Positions 24,239-34,132 are shown, counted from the first letter of the stretch. The stretch: DNA of 64,000 bases from Pseudopedobacter sp. (GCA_014378105.1 JACMOI010000021.1:1-64000); one strand, 5' to 3'. Made by a program: numbers and translations. Notes: generated by a model not told the origin, from the letters alone.

Positions 24239-26779
24239 TTACTCCCCTTCTTTCTCTTCCTCTTTCTTCTTTTTCTTCTTCGCGGTTTTACCTACTATTT
24301 TAATCTCTTCTTTTTCTTTATCAAAACCCACTTCCATGGTATCACCATCAGTCAATTCGCCTTTTAAAATTTCCTCAGCAATTGGATCTTCTAAATATTT
24401 TTGAATAGCTCTTTTCAATGGTCTAGCACCAAAATTAGGATCAAAACCTTTCTCGGCAATGTATTCTTTGGCTTCTTCTGTCAATTTAATATCATAACCT
24501 AAGGCATGAACTCTACCAAATAATGCTTTCAACTCAATGTCGATAATTCTAAAGATTTCTGCTTTTTCTAGAGAGTTAAAGACAACGACATCATCAACTC
24601 TGTTTAAAAACTCTGGAGCAAAAGCTCTTTTTAAAGCACTTTCAATAACCGCTTTACTATGTGAGTCAGCTTGTGACGCTTTCGCAGAAGTAGAGAAACC
24701 AACGCCTTGACCAAAATCTTTTAATTGACGGGCGCCAATATTAGATGTCATGATCACAATCGTGTTCCTAAAATCTACTTTTCTACCTAATGAATCTGTC
24801 AACTGCCCTTCATCTAACACTTGTAATAAGATGTTAAATACATCAGGATGTGCTTTTTCAATCTCGTCTAATAAGATAACTGCGTAAGGCTTTCTACGAA
24901 CTTTCTCCGTTAGCTGACCACCTTCTTCGTAACCTACATAGCCCGGAGGCGCTCCTACTAAACGTGAAACCGCAAATTTCTCCATGTATTCACTCATGTC
25001 AATCTGAATCAATGCATCATCAGAATCAAACATGAAACGAGCTAATTCTTTTGCTAATTCAGTTTTACCAACTCCCGTTGGTCCTAAAAATATAAATGAA
25101 CCAATGGGTTTTTTAGGATCTTTCAATCCAGCTCTAGTTCTTTGAATGGCTTTTGTTAATTTCTTAATCGCATCATCCTGACCAATGATTTTCTCATTAA
25201 TCTTTTCGAACATGTTCAATAACTTCATGCTATCAGCTTGTCCCACACGTTGAACAGGAATACCCGTCATCATGGAAACTACCTCAGCCACATTATCATC
25301 AGTAACCGTGTACCTCTTGGTCTTAGTTTCGGCTTCCCATTCGATTTTAGCCTTATCTAATTCCTCTAATAGATTTTTCTCCGTATCTCTTAGTTTGGCG
25401 GCCTCTTCATATTTCTGACTCTTTACTACCCTATTCTTCTCTACTTTAATCAATTCAATCTTTTGCTCAATATCAATGATGTTTTGAGGAACATGAATAT
25501 TGGTGAGGTGAACACGAGAACCAGCCTCGTCCAAAGCATCAATCGCTTTATCGGGTAAGAAACGATCCGTAATATATCTCGTAGTTAAACTTACACAAGC
25601 ATTTATGGCCTCATCCGTATAAGTCACTCCATGGTGATCTTCGTATTTATCTTTAATTCTATTCAGAATTTCAATGGTTTCGATTGGCGTTGCGGGTTCT
25701 ATCATCACCTTTTGGAAACGACGATCTAAGGCACCATCCTTTTCAATATATTGACGATATTCGTCTAAAGTAGTTGCTCCAATACATTGAATTTCTCCTC
25801 TTGCTAAAGCTGGTTTAAACATATTAGATGCGTCTAAAGAGCCTGAAGCTCCACCAGCACCTACAATAGTATGAATTTCATCGATAAACAAAATTACATC
25901 TGGAGATTTCTCCAATTCGTTCATCACCGCTTTCATACGCTCTTCAAACTGACCACGGTATTTTGTACCCGCAACCAAGGAAGCTAAATCAAGTGTAACG
26001 ACTCTTTTATTGAATAATACCCTGGAAACTTTGCGCTGTACGATTCTTAAAGCTAAACCTTCGGCAATGGCTGATTTACCCACACCTGGCTCACCAATTA
26101 AAATTGGATTGTTCTTCTTTCTACGAGATAAGATTTGAGAAACACGTTCAATCTCTTTCTCACGACCAACAATAGGATCTAATTTACCATCCTCTGCCAT
26201 GCGTGTTAAATCTCTTCCGAAATTATCTAAAACCGGAGTCTTGGATTTAATGTCTGAAACTTTTTTAGGTGCTGTAAATGCATCATCGTCTCTAAATTCT
26301 TCATCTCCTCCTGTTGCAGCATTGGTTGGATCATCTCGTAATCCGTCTTTATTACTTTCAACTTCAGCTTTAAATAGCTCATAATTCAAATTGAATTGTG
26401 CTAATATTTGTGAAGCGATGTTATCCTCTTCTCTTAAAATTGATAATAATAAATGCTCTGTCCCTATCACGTCACTTTTAAAAATTTTAGCTTCCAAATA
26501 AGTGATTTTTAATACTTTCTCTGCCTGCTTGGTTAATGGGATATTTCCCAAATTAACGGTTGTCCCAGCATTTCCTCTTACGGCATCCTCAATTGCCCTA
26601 CGCAATTTCGCAGTATCAATACCCAAAGATTTTAAAATCTTTATCGCCATACCGTCTCCTTCCCTTATTAAGCCTAATAACAAGTGTTCTGTACCGATAT
26701 AATCGTGACCTAGTCTTAACGCCTCTTCTCGACTATAAGAAATCACATCTTTTACTCTCGGTGAAAATTTAGCTTCCAT
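24239..26779 (-). CDS. clpC: ATP-dependent Clp protease ATP-binding subunit ClpC
   Basis: An 846-residue AAA+ unfoldase. It has two Clp N-terminal repeats (about 1-150), a first AAA+ domain with Walker A GEPGVGKS at 229-236, a UVR-like stretch in the middle region (KYEEAAKLRDTEKNLLEEL), which marks ClpC rather than ClpA or ClpB, and a second AAA+ domain with GPTGVGKTE near residue 570, followed by the C-terminal D2-small domain. It feeds substrates to ClpP. The C-terminus is unusual: it ends in a run of lysine and glutamate (KKKKKKEEEKEGE). No CIRCE or CtsR site was seen upstream. Confidence 0.95.
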   Translation of the reverse strand: MEAKFSPRVKDVISYSREEALRLGHDYIGTEHLLLGLIREGDGMAIKILKSLGIDTAKLRRAIEDAVRGNAGTTVNLGNIPLTKQAEKVLKITYLEAKIFKSDVIGTEHLLLSILREEDNIASQILAQFNLNYELFKAEVESNKDGLRDDPTNAATGGDEEFRDDDAFTAPKKVSDIKSKTPVLDNFGRDLTRMAEDGKLDPIVGREKEIERVSQILSRRKKNNPILIGEPGVGKSAIAEGLALRIVQRKVSRVLFNKRVVTLDLASLVAGTKYRGQFEERMKAVMNELEKSPDVILFIDEIHTIVGAGGASGSLDASNMFKPALARGEIQCIGATTLDEYRQYIEKDGALDRRFQKVMIEPATPIETIEILNRIKDKYEDHHGVTYTDEAINACVSLTTRYITDRFLPDKAIDALDEAGSRVHLTNIHVPQNIIDIEQKIELIKVEKNRVVKSQKYEEAAKLRDTEKNLLEELDKAKIEWEAETKTKRYTVTDDNVAEVVSMMTGIPVQRVGQADSMKLLNMFEKINEKIIGQDDAIKKLTKAIQRTRAGLKDPKKPIGSFIFLGPTGVGKTELAKELARFMFDSDDALIQIDMSEYMEKFAVSRLVGAPPGYVGYEEGGQLTEKVRRKPYAVILLDEIEKAHPDVFNILLQVLDEGQLTDSLGRKVDFRNTIVIMTSNIGARQLKDFGQGVGFSTSAKASQADSHSKAVIESALKRAFAPEFLNRVDDVVVFNSLEKAEIFRIIDIELKALFGRVHALGYDIKLTEEAKEYIAEKGFDPNFGARPLKRAIQKYLEDPIAEEILKGELTDGDTMEVGFDKEKEEIKIVGKTAKKKKKKEEEKEGE

Positions 26780-26973
26780 ATATAAAACCTTTCTCTGTAA
26801 GTGATGAACGTCCCAATGTATTAAATAGTTTTCTAAAATGATCAGGAACTTTTAATGGTATTTATCAACAATACGACCAAATCAGTGGAAAACGCTACTT
26901 ATACCGTTATCTTCAGAATATTTACCAATTTCTGACCAAAAAGGCGATATTTGCACCTCAAATAAAGGAAAAA

Positions 26974-28653
26974 ATGGCAGACGAAAAAATTATCTTTTCA
27001 ATGGCTGGCGTAAATAAAGTTTACCCACCACAGAAACAGGTTCTAAAAAATATTTACCTCTCTTTTTTTTATGGAGCAAAAATAGGAGTCATCGGTTTAA
27101 ATGGCTCAGGAAAATCATCAGTTTTAAAAATCATTGCTGGCTTAGATAAAGCCTATCAAGGCGAGGTGGTTTTTGCACCCGGTTATACCGTTGGCTACTT
27201 AGCACAAGAGCCCGAGTTAGACTCCTCCAAAACTGTTAAAGAGATTGTTGAAGAGGGTGCCAAGGCAGTTACCGACATTTTGAAAGAGTACGAAGAAATC
27301 AATGAGAAATTTGGTTTACCCGAGGTGTACGAAGATGCTGATGCGATGGAGAAACTAATGAATCGCCAAGGTGAATTACAAGATAAAATTGATGCTGTAG
27401 ATGGTTGGGCATTGGATGCTAAACTAGAAAGAGCTATGGATGCTTTGCGTTGTCCAGACCCTGATACTTCTATTGCCACTTTGTCAGGAGGGGAAAGAAG
27501 ACGTGTGGCTTTATGCCGATTATTGATTCAAGAACCTGATGTTTTATTACTGGATGAGCCTACCAACCACTTAGATGCAGAATCTATCGATTGGTTAGAG
27601 CAACATTTACAACAATATGCTGGAACGGTCATAGCCGTAACTCACGATAGGTATTTCTTAGATAACGTAGCGGGTTGGATTTTGGAATTAGACCGTGGTG
27701 AAGGTTTGCCATGGAAAGGCAATTATTCATCCTGGCTTGACCAAAAAGCAAAACGCTTAGCTCAGGAAGAAAAAACGGAAAGTAAACGTCAAAAATCTTT
27801 AGAACGTGAACTGGAATGGAGCAAAATGGCGCCCAAAGCTCGCCATGCAAAATCAAAGGCTCGTTTATCTAATTATGAAAAATTAGCTTCAGAAGAAACC
27901 AAAGAAAGAGAAGAAAGATTAGAACTTTTCATCCCACCTGGACCAAGATTAGGAAATATAGTGATTGAAGCGACCAATGTGACCAAAGCATTTGGGGACA
28001 AAGTATTGTTTGATAACTTAAACTTCTCTCTCCCTCCTGCTGGTATTGTAGGTATCATCGGACCGAATGGTGCTGGTAAAACGACTTTATTTCGTTTAAT
28101 TACTGGGCAAGACCAACCCGATAATGGAACTTTTAAAGTTGGAGAAACTGTGAAGTTGGGTTATGTTGACCAAAGTCATGATGATTTAGACCCTAATAAA
28201 TCCGTTTGGGAAAACGTAACGGGTGGTTTAGAAAACATTCCGTTAGGAAACAGAGTCATCAATTCCAGAGCTTACGTCTCTAGATTTAATTTTAACGGTG
28301 CCGATCAACAAAAGAAAGTGGGTGTTTTATCTGGTGGAGAAAGAAACCGAGTGCATTTGGCGATTACCTTAAAAGAAGGTAGCAATGTTTTGTTACTGGA
28401 TGAACCTACCAACGATATCGATGTAAATACTTTAAGAGCTTTGGAAGAAGCCTTAGATGATTTCGGCGGTTGTGCAGTAGTCATCTCACACGATAGATGG
28501 TTCTTAGACCGTATTTGCACTCATATCTTAGCATTCGAAGGCGATTCTCAAGTGTATTTCTTCGAAGGGAACTATAGCGATTACGAAGAAAATCGTAAGA
28601 AGCGCTTGGGTGATGTTGCACCTAAGCGAATTAAATATAGGAAGTTGGTGTAG
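26974..28653 (+). CDS. ettA: Energy-dependent translational throttle protein EttA
   Basis: A 559-residue ABC-F protein with two nucleotide-binding domains and no membrane part. It has Walker A sequences GLNGSGKSS and GPNGAGKTT and signatures LSGGERRRVALCRLL and LSGGERNRVHLAI. The linker carries KMAPKARHAKSKARLSNYE, typical of EttA. The C-terminal PKRIKYRKL tail also fits EttA. The protein binds the ribosomal E site and gates entry into elongation depending on ATP level. Confidence 0.95.
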   Translation: MADEKIIFSMAGVNKVYPPQKQVLKNIYLSFFYGAKIGVIGLNGSGKSSVLKIIAGLDKAYQGEVVFAPGYTVGYLAQEPELDSSKTVKEIVEEGAKAVTDILKEYEEINEKFGLPEVYEDADAMEKLMNRQGELQDKIDAVDGWALDAKLERAMDALRCPDPDTSIATLSGGERRRVALCRLLIQEPDVLLLDEPTNHLDAESIDWLEQHLQQYAGTVIAVTHDRYFLDNVAGWILELDRGEGLPWKGNYSSWLDQKAKRLAQEEKTESKRQKSLERELEWSKMAPKARHAKSKARLSNYEKLASEETKEREERLELFIPPGPRLGNIVIEATNVTKAFGDKVLFDNLNFSLPPAGIVGIIGPNGAGKTTLFRLITGQDQPDNGTFKVGETVKLGYVDQSHDDLDPNKSVWENVTGGLENIPLGNRVINSRAYVSRFNFNGADQQKKVGVLSGGERNRVHLAITLKEGSNVLLLDEPTNDIDVNTLRALEEALDDFGGCAVVISHDRWFLDRICTHILAFEGDSQVYFFEGNYSDYEENRKKRLGDVAPKRIKYRKLV

Positions 28654-29148
28654 TTAAATAAGTTTGAACAGTCATTGAGCGTAATAGCAGGAAAATCTAA
28701 GTATTATTGTAAAGCTATTTCAGGTTAAGACAGTAAAGGACAGACTAAAATCGCTTCGAGACTGGTTATGGTCTGCTTCGGGTTTCCTTCGGCTATCCTT
28801 CGTTTTGGAACGAAGGATGGTCGAACCAGGTAAGAAAGAAGGCCCTAACCAAGGTTTTTTTCATATATTCTACGATAAGGGCATGGCATAAACTACCTTT
28901 AATTACTGTTAAACGGCGATTAGCTTGTTATTTATCATGTGGATGATTCAACACGCCTTTGGCATAAGCTATAGATTCGCCTTAAAACCTAAATTTAAAG
29001 CAACAAGGAAAACTGTACAATTAAAGTTATAGCTTCTTGCGCACAAACTTGAAAAGAAGCGCATTTGCATTATAAAAAACATAAATAAATGCGGTAATTT
29101 AGGAGGAAATAACACTTACAATTTAAACATCAATATAAATATTAATAA
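28654..29148. other. Intergenic region between ettA and an orphan gene
   Basis: Apart from the REP-like hairpin (28741-28830) I see no coding or RNA gene in this stretch. An AGGAGG lies near 29101-29106 but no start codon follows at a usual distance; the next ATG is about 43 bases away. Confidence 0.5.
28741..28830. repeat. REP-like hairpin element
   Basis: Two stems stand next to each other. The first is CAGAC (28741-28745) with GTCTG (28771-28775). The second is a 17-bp stem (28788-28804 with 28809-28825) closed by a TTGG loop with only two G-T pairs. Elements with this CCTTCG...CGAAGG character recur as intergenic palindromes in Pedobacter-like genomes and resemble REP sequences spread by RAYT transposases; a RAYT remnant is present at 38576. 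Confidence 0.6.
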
Positions 29149-29430
29149 ATGTTATCTGAATATAATATACAAAAAGCTGGTACGATAGATCAAATTGTAT
29201 TTGACTATTTCAAGCTTCATCCTAAAGTAAAAGAGATACAAGCGAAAGATTTAATGGAAGATTTTATTAAAGGCGGCGTCTTTAGTAAAGACTACAAAGA
29301 TGGGTTACCCCTTAGGGACTTTTTAAAAAAATTAGAAGACAATGATGGCCTCGACCTTTTTAAACAAACAAAATTGATTAGAAAAGTGGAAAATAAGTAC
29401 TGGTTTTTTGTGAAAAAAACCAAGAAATAA
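29149..29430 (+). CDS. Orphan protein of unknown function (93 aa)
   Basis: I do not recognise this family. The protein is basic, has no signal or membrane segment, and reads as a mixed helical domain with the aromatic C-terminal stretch NKYWFFVKKTKK. It stands alone between ettA and a convergent small gene. The reading frame is not overlapped by any better candidate and the amino acid composition looks like that of a real protein. Confidence 0.6.
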   Translation: MLSEYNIQKAGTIDQIVFDYFKLHPKVKEIQAKDLMEDFIKGGVFSKDYKDGLPLRDFLKKLEDNDGLDLFKQTKLIRKVENKYWFFVKKTKK

Positions 29431-29526
29431 AATTTAAAGACAATATCTAATCATCTGTGTAAAAACAAATTTAGCACCGGCGCAGGATTTCTTTTCAAGA
29501 GACCCTGCGAAGACTAAATTTAAAAT

Positions 29527-29760
29527 CTATTTTCTTGAATTCTTTATCAATCGACTTACTCTACAGTCTAAAAGCATCAACATTCTTCCTCTATTCTTTA
29601 CTAATCTCGAAATCGTTTTACTCATTTTATTCATGGGTTTGAATAAAGAATGATTGATTTGTTGTGGGATTTCTTGGAATTCTTCCATCCAAGCGCTGTA
29701 TTTTTGTGGTAAACTACTTTGCTGGCTTAACAAAAGTTCATTATTCAATTCCTGACTCAT
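29527..29760 (-). CDS. Possible small basic protein of unknown function (77 aa)
   Basis: The frame encodes a soluble, largely helical protein with a Gln-rich start and a basic C-terminus (SRLIKNSRK). I know no family for it. It runs convergent to the 93-residue orphan and is not overlapped by another gene. The chance of it being spurious is moderate. Confidence 0.4.
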   Translation of the reverse strand: MSQELNNELLLSQQSSLPQKYSAWMEEFQEIPQQINHSLFKPMNKMSKTISRLVKNRGRMLMLLDCRVSRLIKNSRK

Positions 29761-29934
29761 ATCATTAAATTTTAATTGGTTTTGTAGGGTTATAAAAATA
29801 GATACGCAAGTGATGTTCGAAACGTTTCAATTAAATGTACAATTTTTTTTGAATTTGTTAATAATTTATGAGATGTTAACAATTAAATAATGAATTTTTC
29901 ATAAAAGTATGACTTACAATCACTTAATTTTATA

Positions 29935-29953
29935 GACCTATAAAATATAGGTC
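29935..29953. promoter_or_regulatory. Inverted repeat upstream of the YkuK-like gene
   Basis: GACCTATA and TATAGGTC form a perfect eight-base inverted repeat around AAA, ending 17 bases before the ATG. It could be an operator or a hairpin in the 5' leader. Confidence 0.45.
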
Positions 29954-29970
29954 ATTTAAAAAGTAAAGAT

Positions 29971-30444
29971 ATGACCTGGAAAAAATTTAGCGGCGAAAAT
30001 CTTAATTCGTCTATCCTTGAAGAAGTAGAGCAAACCATTGAAAGAGAGTACAATTTAGGTAACAAATTAAAAGTTTGTATTGGTACTGATTCTCAGGTAA
30101 AAGGTGCTGTAACGGATTTTGCAACTGTAATTGTTTTTTTACGAGAAAAGAAAGGTGGTTTTATGTTCATCCATCAGGAACGTACTTCACAGAAAATGAG
30201 TATCAAAGAAAGAATGCTTTCAGAAGTTCAAAAATCAATTGAATGCGCCTATTCTTTATGTGACCTATTGGATTTATACGAAGTAGATTTAGAAGTCCAT
30301 GCAGACATTAATACCAATCCAAACTTTAAATCTAACGCTGCATTACACGAAGCCATGGGCTATATTTTAAGTATGGGCTTTGTTTTTAAAGCTAAGCCAG
30401 AGGCATTTGCGAGTAGTTATTGCGCCAATAAGATGGTACAATAA
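29971..30444 (+). CDS. YkuK-family (RNase H-like fold) protein
   Basis: A 157-residue protein of the YkuK/DUF458 family: KVCIGTDSQVKGAVTDFATVIVFL at the start of the fold, YEVDLEVHADINTNPNFKSN in the middle, and ALHEAMGYILSMGFVFKAKPEAFASSYCANK at the end. Asp residues in GTDSQ and HADIN lie where RNase H-like enzymes hold metal ions. The biochemical function of the family is not established. Confidence 0.85.
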   Translation: MTWKKFSGENLNSSILEEVEQTIEREYNLGNKLKVCIGTDSQVKGAVTDFATVIVFLREKKGGFMFIHQERTSQKMSIKERMLSEVQKSIECAYSLCDLLDLYEVDLEVHADINTNPNFKSNAALHEAMGYILSMGFVFKAKPEAFASSYCANKMVQ

Positions 30445-30501
30445 AAAAGCTTTATTTATGAGATTTGAAACTTTTATCTCATCTATTGGTTTCGATGATG
30501 T

Positions 30502-30972
30502 ATGAAAACCTACACTTTAAATTTTAGTCAGAAAATGCCCATAAGTTTAGAGAAGGCATGGGACTTTTTTTCTTCTCCGCTTAACCTTTCGAAGATTACC
30601 CCAAAAAGCATGAGTTTCGTCATCACTTCGGATTATGATCTAAACACTAAAATGTACGAGGGGATGTTAATTTCTTATAAAGTATCTCCGCTATTAGGTA
30701 TTAAAATGGATTGGATGACAGAAATTACCCATGTAAAAGCTGGCGATTATTTTATCGATGAGCAACGTTTTGGACCTTTTGCACTATGGCATCACGAGCA
30801 TCATTTTAAAGCAATTGAAGGCGGTGTTGTAATGACGGATAAATTGACTTATGGTGTTCCGTTTGGATTTTTAGGTAGAATCGCCAACAGCATCATGGTG
30901 GCCAAGCAAACGCAAGAAATATTTGATTACCGAGTAAAAGCGGTAGATGATTTGTTTGGAAAATATATTTAG
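30502..30972 (+). CDS. SRPBCC (START-like) family protein
   Basis: A 156-residue protein of the polyketide cyclase/START-like type, beginning with ISLEKAWDFFSSPLNLSKITP, the characteristic first helix, and including FIDEQRFGPFALWHHEHHF. Members bind hydrophobic ligands in a helix-grip fold. No ligand or partner can be inferred from its neighbours. Confidence 0.82.
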   Translation: MKTYTLNFSQKMPISLEKAWDFFSSPLNLSKITPKSMSFVITSDYDLNTKMYEGMLISYKVSPLLGIKMDWMTEITHVKAGDYFIDEQRFGPFALWHHEHHFKAIEGGVVMTDKLTYGVPFGFLGRIANSIMVAKQTQEIFDYRVKAVDDLFGKYI

Positions 30973-31013
30973 TTGGTTAGTTTTTGGATGGTTAGTTTGT
31001 TAGGACGAACAAA

Positions 31014-31961
31014 CTATAAACCAACAAACTGACTGCCCTGCACCACGCCTTTTCTTTCTATTTCATTATCGATAAAAGTTTGTATCTCTGATTTTCTTAA
31101 ACCCCATTTAGGTGCAATCAACATCTCTAAATCGGAGATACCAAACAAGCGTTGAATAATCACATCAGGACGAACCAAAGGCAACAACTCGCAAAGAAAA
31201 TCAGCATATTCTTGTAGAGAAAATAATTTAAAAGGTTCCTTTTTATATTTTGCACCCATTATGGATCCTTCTACAATATGCAGATGATGAAATTTCACAA
31301 AGTTGATTTTTTTGAAACGATTGATTTCATCGGCGTAAGCCAACATCATCTCTTTAGTTTCACCAGGCAAACCAAAAATGGTATGTACACAAACATCCAA
31401 TTTAGCGTTCTCCAACAAACTCATGGCATGGATAAACTCATCATGAGAGCAACCTCGATTAATTTGAGCCAAAGTACTGTTATAAATAGACTCCATTCCC
31501 ATTTCTAAATCCACATCTACCCTATCGGTATAACTTTCTAGCAAAGCAATTTTCTCGGCATCAATACAATCAGGTCTTGTGCCTACAGAAAGTCCAACTA
31601 CGTTAGTCATATCTACACTTAAAGCCTCATCGTACATCAATTTTAGATAATGCGCTGGCGCATAGGTATTGGTATTAGGCTGAAAATAAATGATAAACTT
31701 TTCTGCTTTATAATGCTTCCATGCCCGCTCCATGCCAAACTCAATCTGCTCTTTCATGGATGACATTGTACGGCTTGTGGGCGTAAAAGAATCTACGTTA
31801 CAATAGGTACAACCGCCATAACCTTTAGAGCCATCCCGATTAGGGCAGGTAAAACCTCCATCCACAATCACTTTGTACACTCGCTTCACCTTATATTTAT
31901 TTTTTAGGTGTGCGCTGTAGTAGTTATAATTCTTTTCCCCGAAGGCTAATCCTTTTTCCAA
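31014..31961 (-). CDS. TIGR01212-family radical SAM protein (YhcC-like)
   Basis: The radical SAM cluster cysteines are in GFTCPNRDGSKGYGGCTYC, where the three cysteines are spaced as in YhcC-type proteins. A TIM-barrel-like remainder follows with GLSVGTRPDCID, FGLPGETKEMML and HHLHIVEGSIMG. The reaction is unknown. The long reading frame would start at an ATG close to the divergent corA gene, but a -7-like TATCTTTG (31981-31988, minus strand) lies inside that extra region, so a TTG codon giving MEKGLAFGEKNY is the more likely start; the family N-terminus also begins near there. Confidence 0.88.
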   Translation of the reverse strand: MEKGLAFGEKNYNYYSAHLKNKYKVKRVYKVIVDGGFTCPNRDGSKGYGGCTYCNVDSFTPTSRTMSSMKEQIEFGMERAWKHYKAEKFIIYFQPNTNTYAPAHYLKLMYDEALSVDMTNVVGLSVGTRPDCIDAEKIALLESYTDRVDVDLEMGMESIYNSTLAQINRGCSHDEFIHAMSLLENAKLDVCVHTIFGLPGETKEMMLAYADEINRFKKINFVKFHHLHIVEGSIMGAKYKKEPFKLFSLQEYADFLCELLPLVRPDVIIQRLFGISDLEMLIAPKWGLRKSEIQTFIDNEIERKGVVQGSQFVGL

Positions 31962-32019
31962 TGTTAAAATGATATTTTTGCAAAGATACGAATTGAAAAT
32001 CAATAGAAATTGATTCATT

Positions 32020-32973
32020 ATGCTGAGAATTTATTACAAGAAAAATACCCGTTTAGCCAAAGAATCTGATTTGGAGCTATTGAGAGAAATCCCAATGGAA
32101 AGCATGGTTTGGGTAGATTTGCAAAATCCAACGACGGAGGAAAAAGTAACTATCGAGACCTATTTCGATATCAAATATTCTTCAGAAGAAGAGTCTCAGG
32201 AAATTGAAAGCTCATCCCGATTTAGCGAAATGGATAACGAAATCATCATCAATTCAAACTTTTTATCCGTCAGACAGAATAGCTTTGAGTACAATCCAGT
32301 ATCTATTATTTTAGAGAAAGGAATACTATTTACCTATCGGGATGATGATATCCGGACGTTTAGCGAGTCGGTAAAGAAAATTAAGGCCAACCCTACACTT
32401 TATATCAATGGCTATCAGGTTTTATCAACCATTATGGAGACTTGTATAGATCAAGATGCGGATTTGATCGAAAATATAGCCAAAGAAATCGCAGAGCTAA
32501 ATAAAAGCTTAAAGGCAACCAATGAAAGAGTAGATGAGGATGATTTATTGAAAATATCGTCTCTCCAAAATGACAATATGCTATTACGTGAAAACATCAT
32601 TGATAAGCAAAGATTACTCTCGTCTCTAATTAAATCATCTACTTTTCCTCAGGAATTTATGGGTGTTTTAAGAATCATGATCAAAGATATCAGCTCACTT
32701 TTAGAACACAACAAATTTGCTTTTGAGCGATTAGAATATCTTCAGAATACTTTTATGGGCTTGATCAATATCGAACAAAATAGAATCATCAAAATATTTA
32801 CGGTTGCTACCGTTGCTTTTATGCCGCCTACTTTAATTGCCAGTATTTACGGGATGAATTTTAGAAGCATGCCTGAATTGGATTGGGAATTAGGTTATGG
32901 TGCGGCTGTACTGTTGATGGTTTTATCCTCTTTTGGAACCCTTATTTATTTTAAGAAGAAACGTTGGCTGTAA
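32020..32973 (+). CDS. corA: CorA-family magnesium/divalent cation transporter
   Basis: A 317-residue protein with a long soluble N-terminal alpha/beta and helical funnel (about 1-250) and two C-terminal membrane helices. The signature YGMNF sits at the end of the first of these helices. The C-terminus is basic (KKKRWL). It moves Mg2+ across the inner membrane. The gene is divergent from the radical SAM gene. Confidence 0.93.
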   Translation: MLRIYYKKNTRLAKESDLELLREIPMESMVWVDLQNPTTEEKVTIETYFDIKYSSEEESQEIESSSRFSEMDNEIIINSNFLSVRQNSFEYNPVSIILEKGILFTYRDDDIRTFSESVKKIKANPTLYINGYQVLSTIMETCIDQDADLIENIAKEIAELNKSLKATNERVDEDDLLKISSLQNDNMLLRENIIDKQRLLSSLIKSSTFPQEFMGVLRIMIKDISSLLEHNKFAFERLEYLQNTFMGLINIEQNRIIKIFTVATVAFMPPTLIASIYGMNFRSMPELDWELGYGAAVLLMVLSSFGTLIYFKKKRWL

Positions 32974-33073
32974 GTAGGTGATAGTGATTTGGTGCTTAGA
33001 AATTAGATGGTTAGTAACTAGATGGTTAGGTTGTTAGGATTTAGTTGGTTAGAACATAATAAAGTAGTAATTC

Positions 33074-33153
<80 letters not shown>

Positions 33154-33156
33154 AAA

Positions 33157-33975
33157 CTAATTCCTATCCAGCACACGTCTAACCAAACCCATAAACCAAG
33201 CATCTGGTAGTATCCTTTTTAAAAACAAAATAAATGGCGCTCCACTTCCTACGGCATAACGTAATTTAAAATTCTTACTATTTGCCGCTTTCCAAATAGT
33301 TTTAGCAACTATAATCGGACCGGGGGCAGATGCAGCAGCTTTTAGATAATTTGCAGCTGTTTTATCCACATAAGTATCGTAAGCTTTCAGTTTTTCCTTC
33401 TTTAAAATATCAGGTGAACGGTCATAAAAATCGGTTTTAATAGCTCCTGGCTCAATAATTTTCACTTTGATATTGAAAGGTTTCAGCTCGAAACTCAACG
33501 ATTCTGAGAAACCCTCTACCGCCCATTTTGTTCCGTGATACAAACTATAAAGCGGAAAAGTAATCCTTCCGCCAACGGAAGCTACATTGATGATGGTTCC
33601 TAATTTCCTTTTCCTAAAATAAGGAATAAAAGCATGGCAAACACTCATCAAACCAATCACGTTGGTATCAAACTGTTTTTCAATCTGTGATTTGTCGGCT
33701 GCCTCAAAAGGACCTAAAGCAGCATACCCTGCATTATTTAACAAAACGTCGATTTGTCCAAAATCTCTAATAGCAGCATCAAATGCCGTTTCAATAGTTT
33801 TATCTTCTAAAACATCTAACGTATAACATTTAATGGTTTTATATTTAATGAGTTCCTTTTCGTTTTTAGGATGACGCATGGTGGCAGCGACATTCCATCC
33901 CCTTTCAGCAAAATAAATTGCGGTGGTTTTTCCAATTCCAGAAGATGCTCCTGTAATGAAGATGGTTTTTGACAC
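33157..33975 (-). CDS. SDR-family NAD(P)-dependent oxidoreductase
   Basis: A short-chain dehydrogenase of about 272 residues. The cofactor loop is TGASSGIGKTTA near the N-terminus, NNAGY follows, the catalytic serine region is INVASVGGRI, and the active site Y-H-G-T-K is in LYHGTKWAVEGFS. The substrate is not known. I place the start at GTG (VSKTIFITGASSG) because nine further upstream residues do not fit and would overlap a palindrome. Confidence 0.88.
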   Translation of the reverse strand: MSKTIFITGASSGIGKTTAIYFAERGWNVAATMRHPKNEKELIKYKTIKCYTLDVLEDKTIETAFDAAIRDFGQIDVLLNNAGYAALGPFEAADKSQIEKQFDTNVIGLMSVCHAFIPYFRKRKLGTIINVASVGGRITFPLYSLYHGTKWAVEGFSESLSFELKPFNIKVKIIEPGAIKTDFYDRSPDILKKEKLKAYDTYVDKTAANYLKAAASAPGPIIVAKTIWKAANSKNFKLRYAVGSGAPFILFLKRILPDAWFMGLVRRVLDRN

Positions 33976-33991
33976 GATTAATAATTTTACA

Positions 33992-34012
33992 GGACTAAAC
34001 AAATATTAGTCC
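33992..34012. promoter_or_regulatory. Palindrome between SDR and icmF genes
   Basis: GGACTAA and TTAGTCC form a perfect seven-base inverted repeat with a seven-base spacer, 16 bases upstream of the SDR start. It has the size and symmetry of a dimeric repressor operator. Confidence 0.45.
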
Positions 34013-34132
34013 ACAACTATAAATCTAAGCTTTTATACCCAATCTAATTTTAGTCTTGTAAAATTGCCTATACATCGCTCTTAATTTTATGGCAATTTGG
34101 GTACAAAAACGTAAATTTGAAGGTCATTTCAA

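Noticed and set aside
26199-26384. Small rightward frames inside clpC
   Set aside because: They overlap the well-supported clpC gene in antisense and have no recognisable features.
28654-29148. Structured noncoding RNA gene such as RNase P, SRP or tmRNA
   Set aside because: The hairpins look like REP-type palindromes; none of the conserved cores of these RNAs could be seen.
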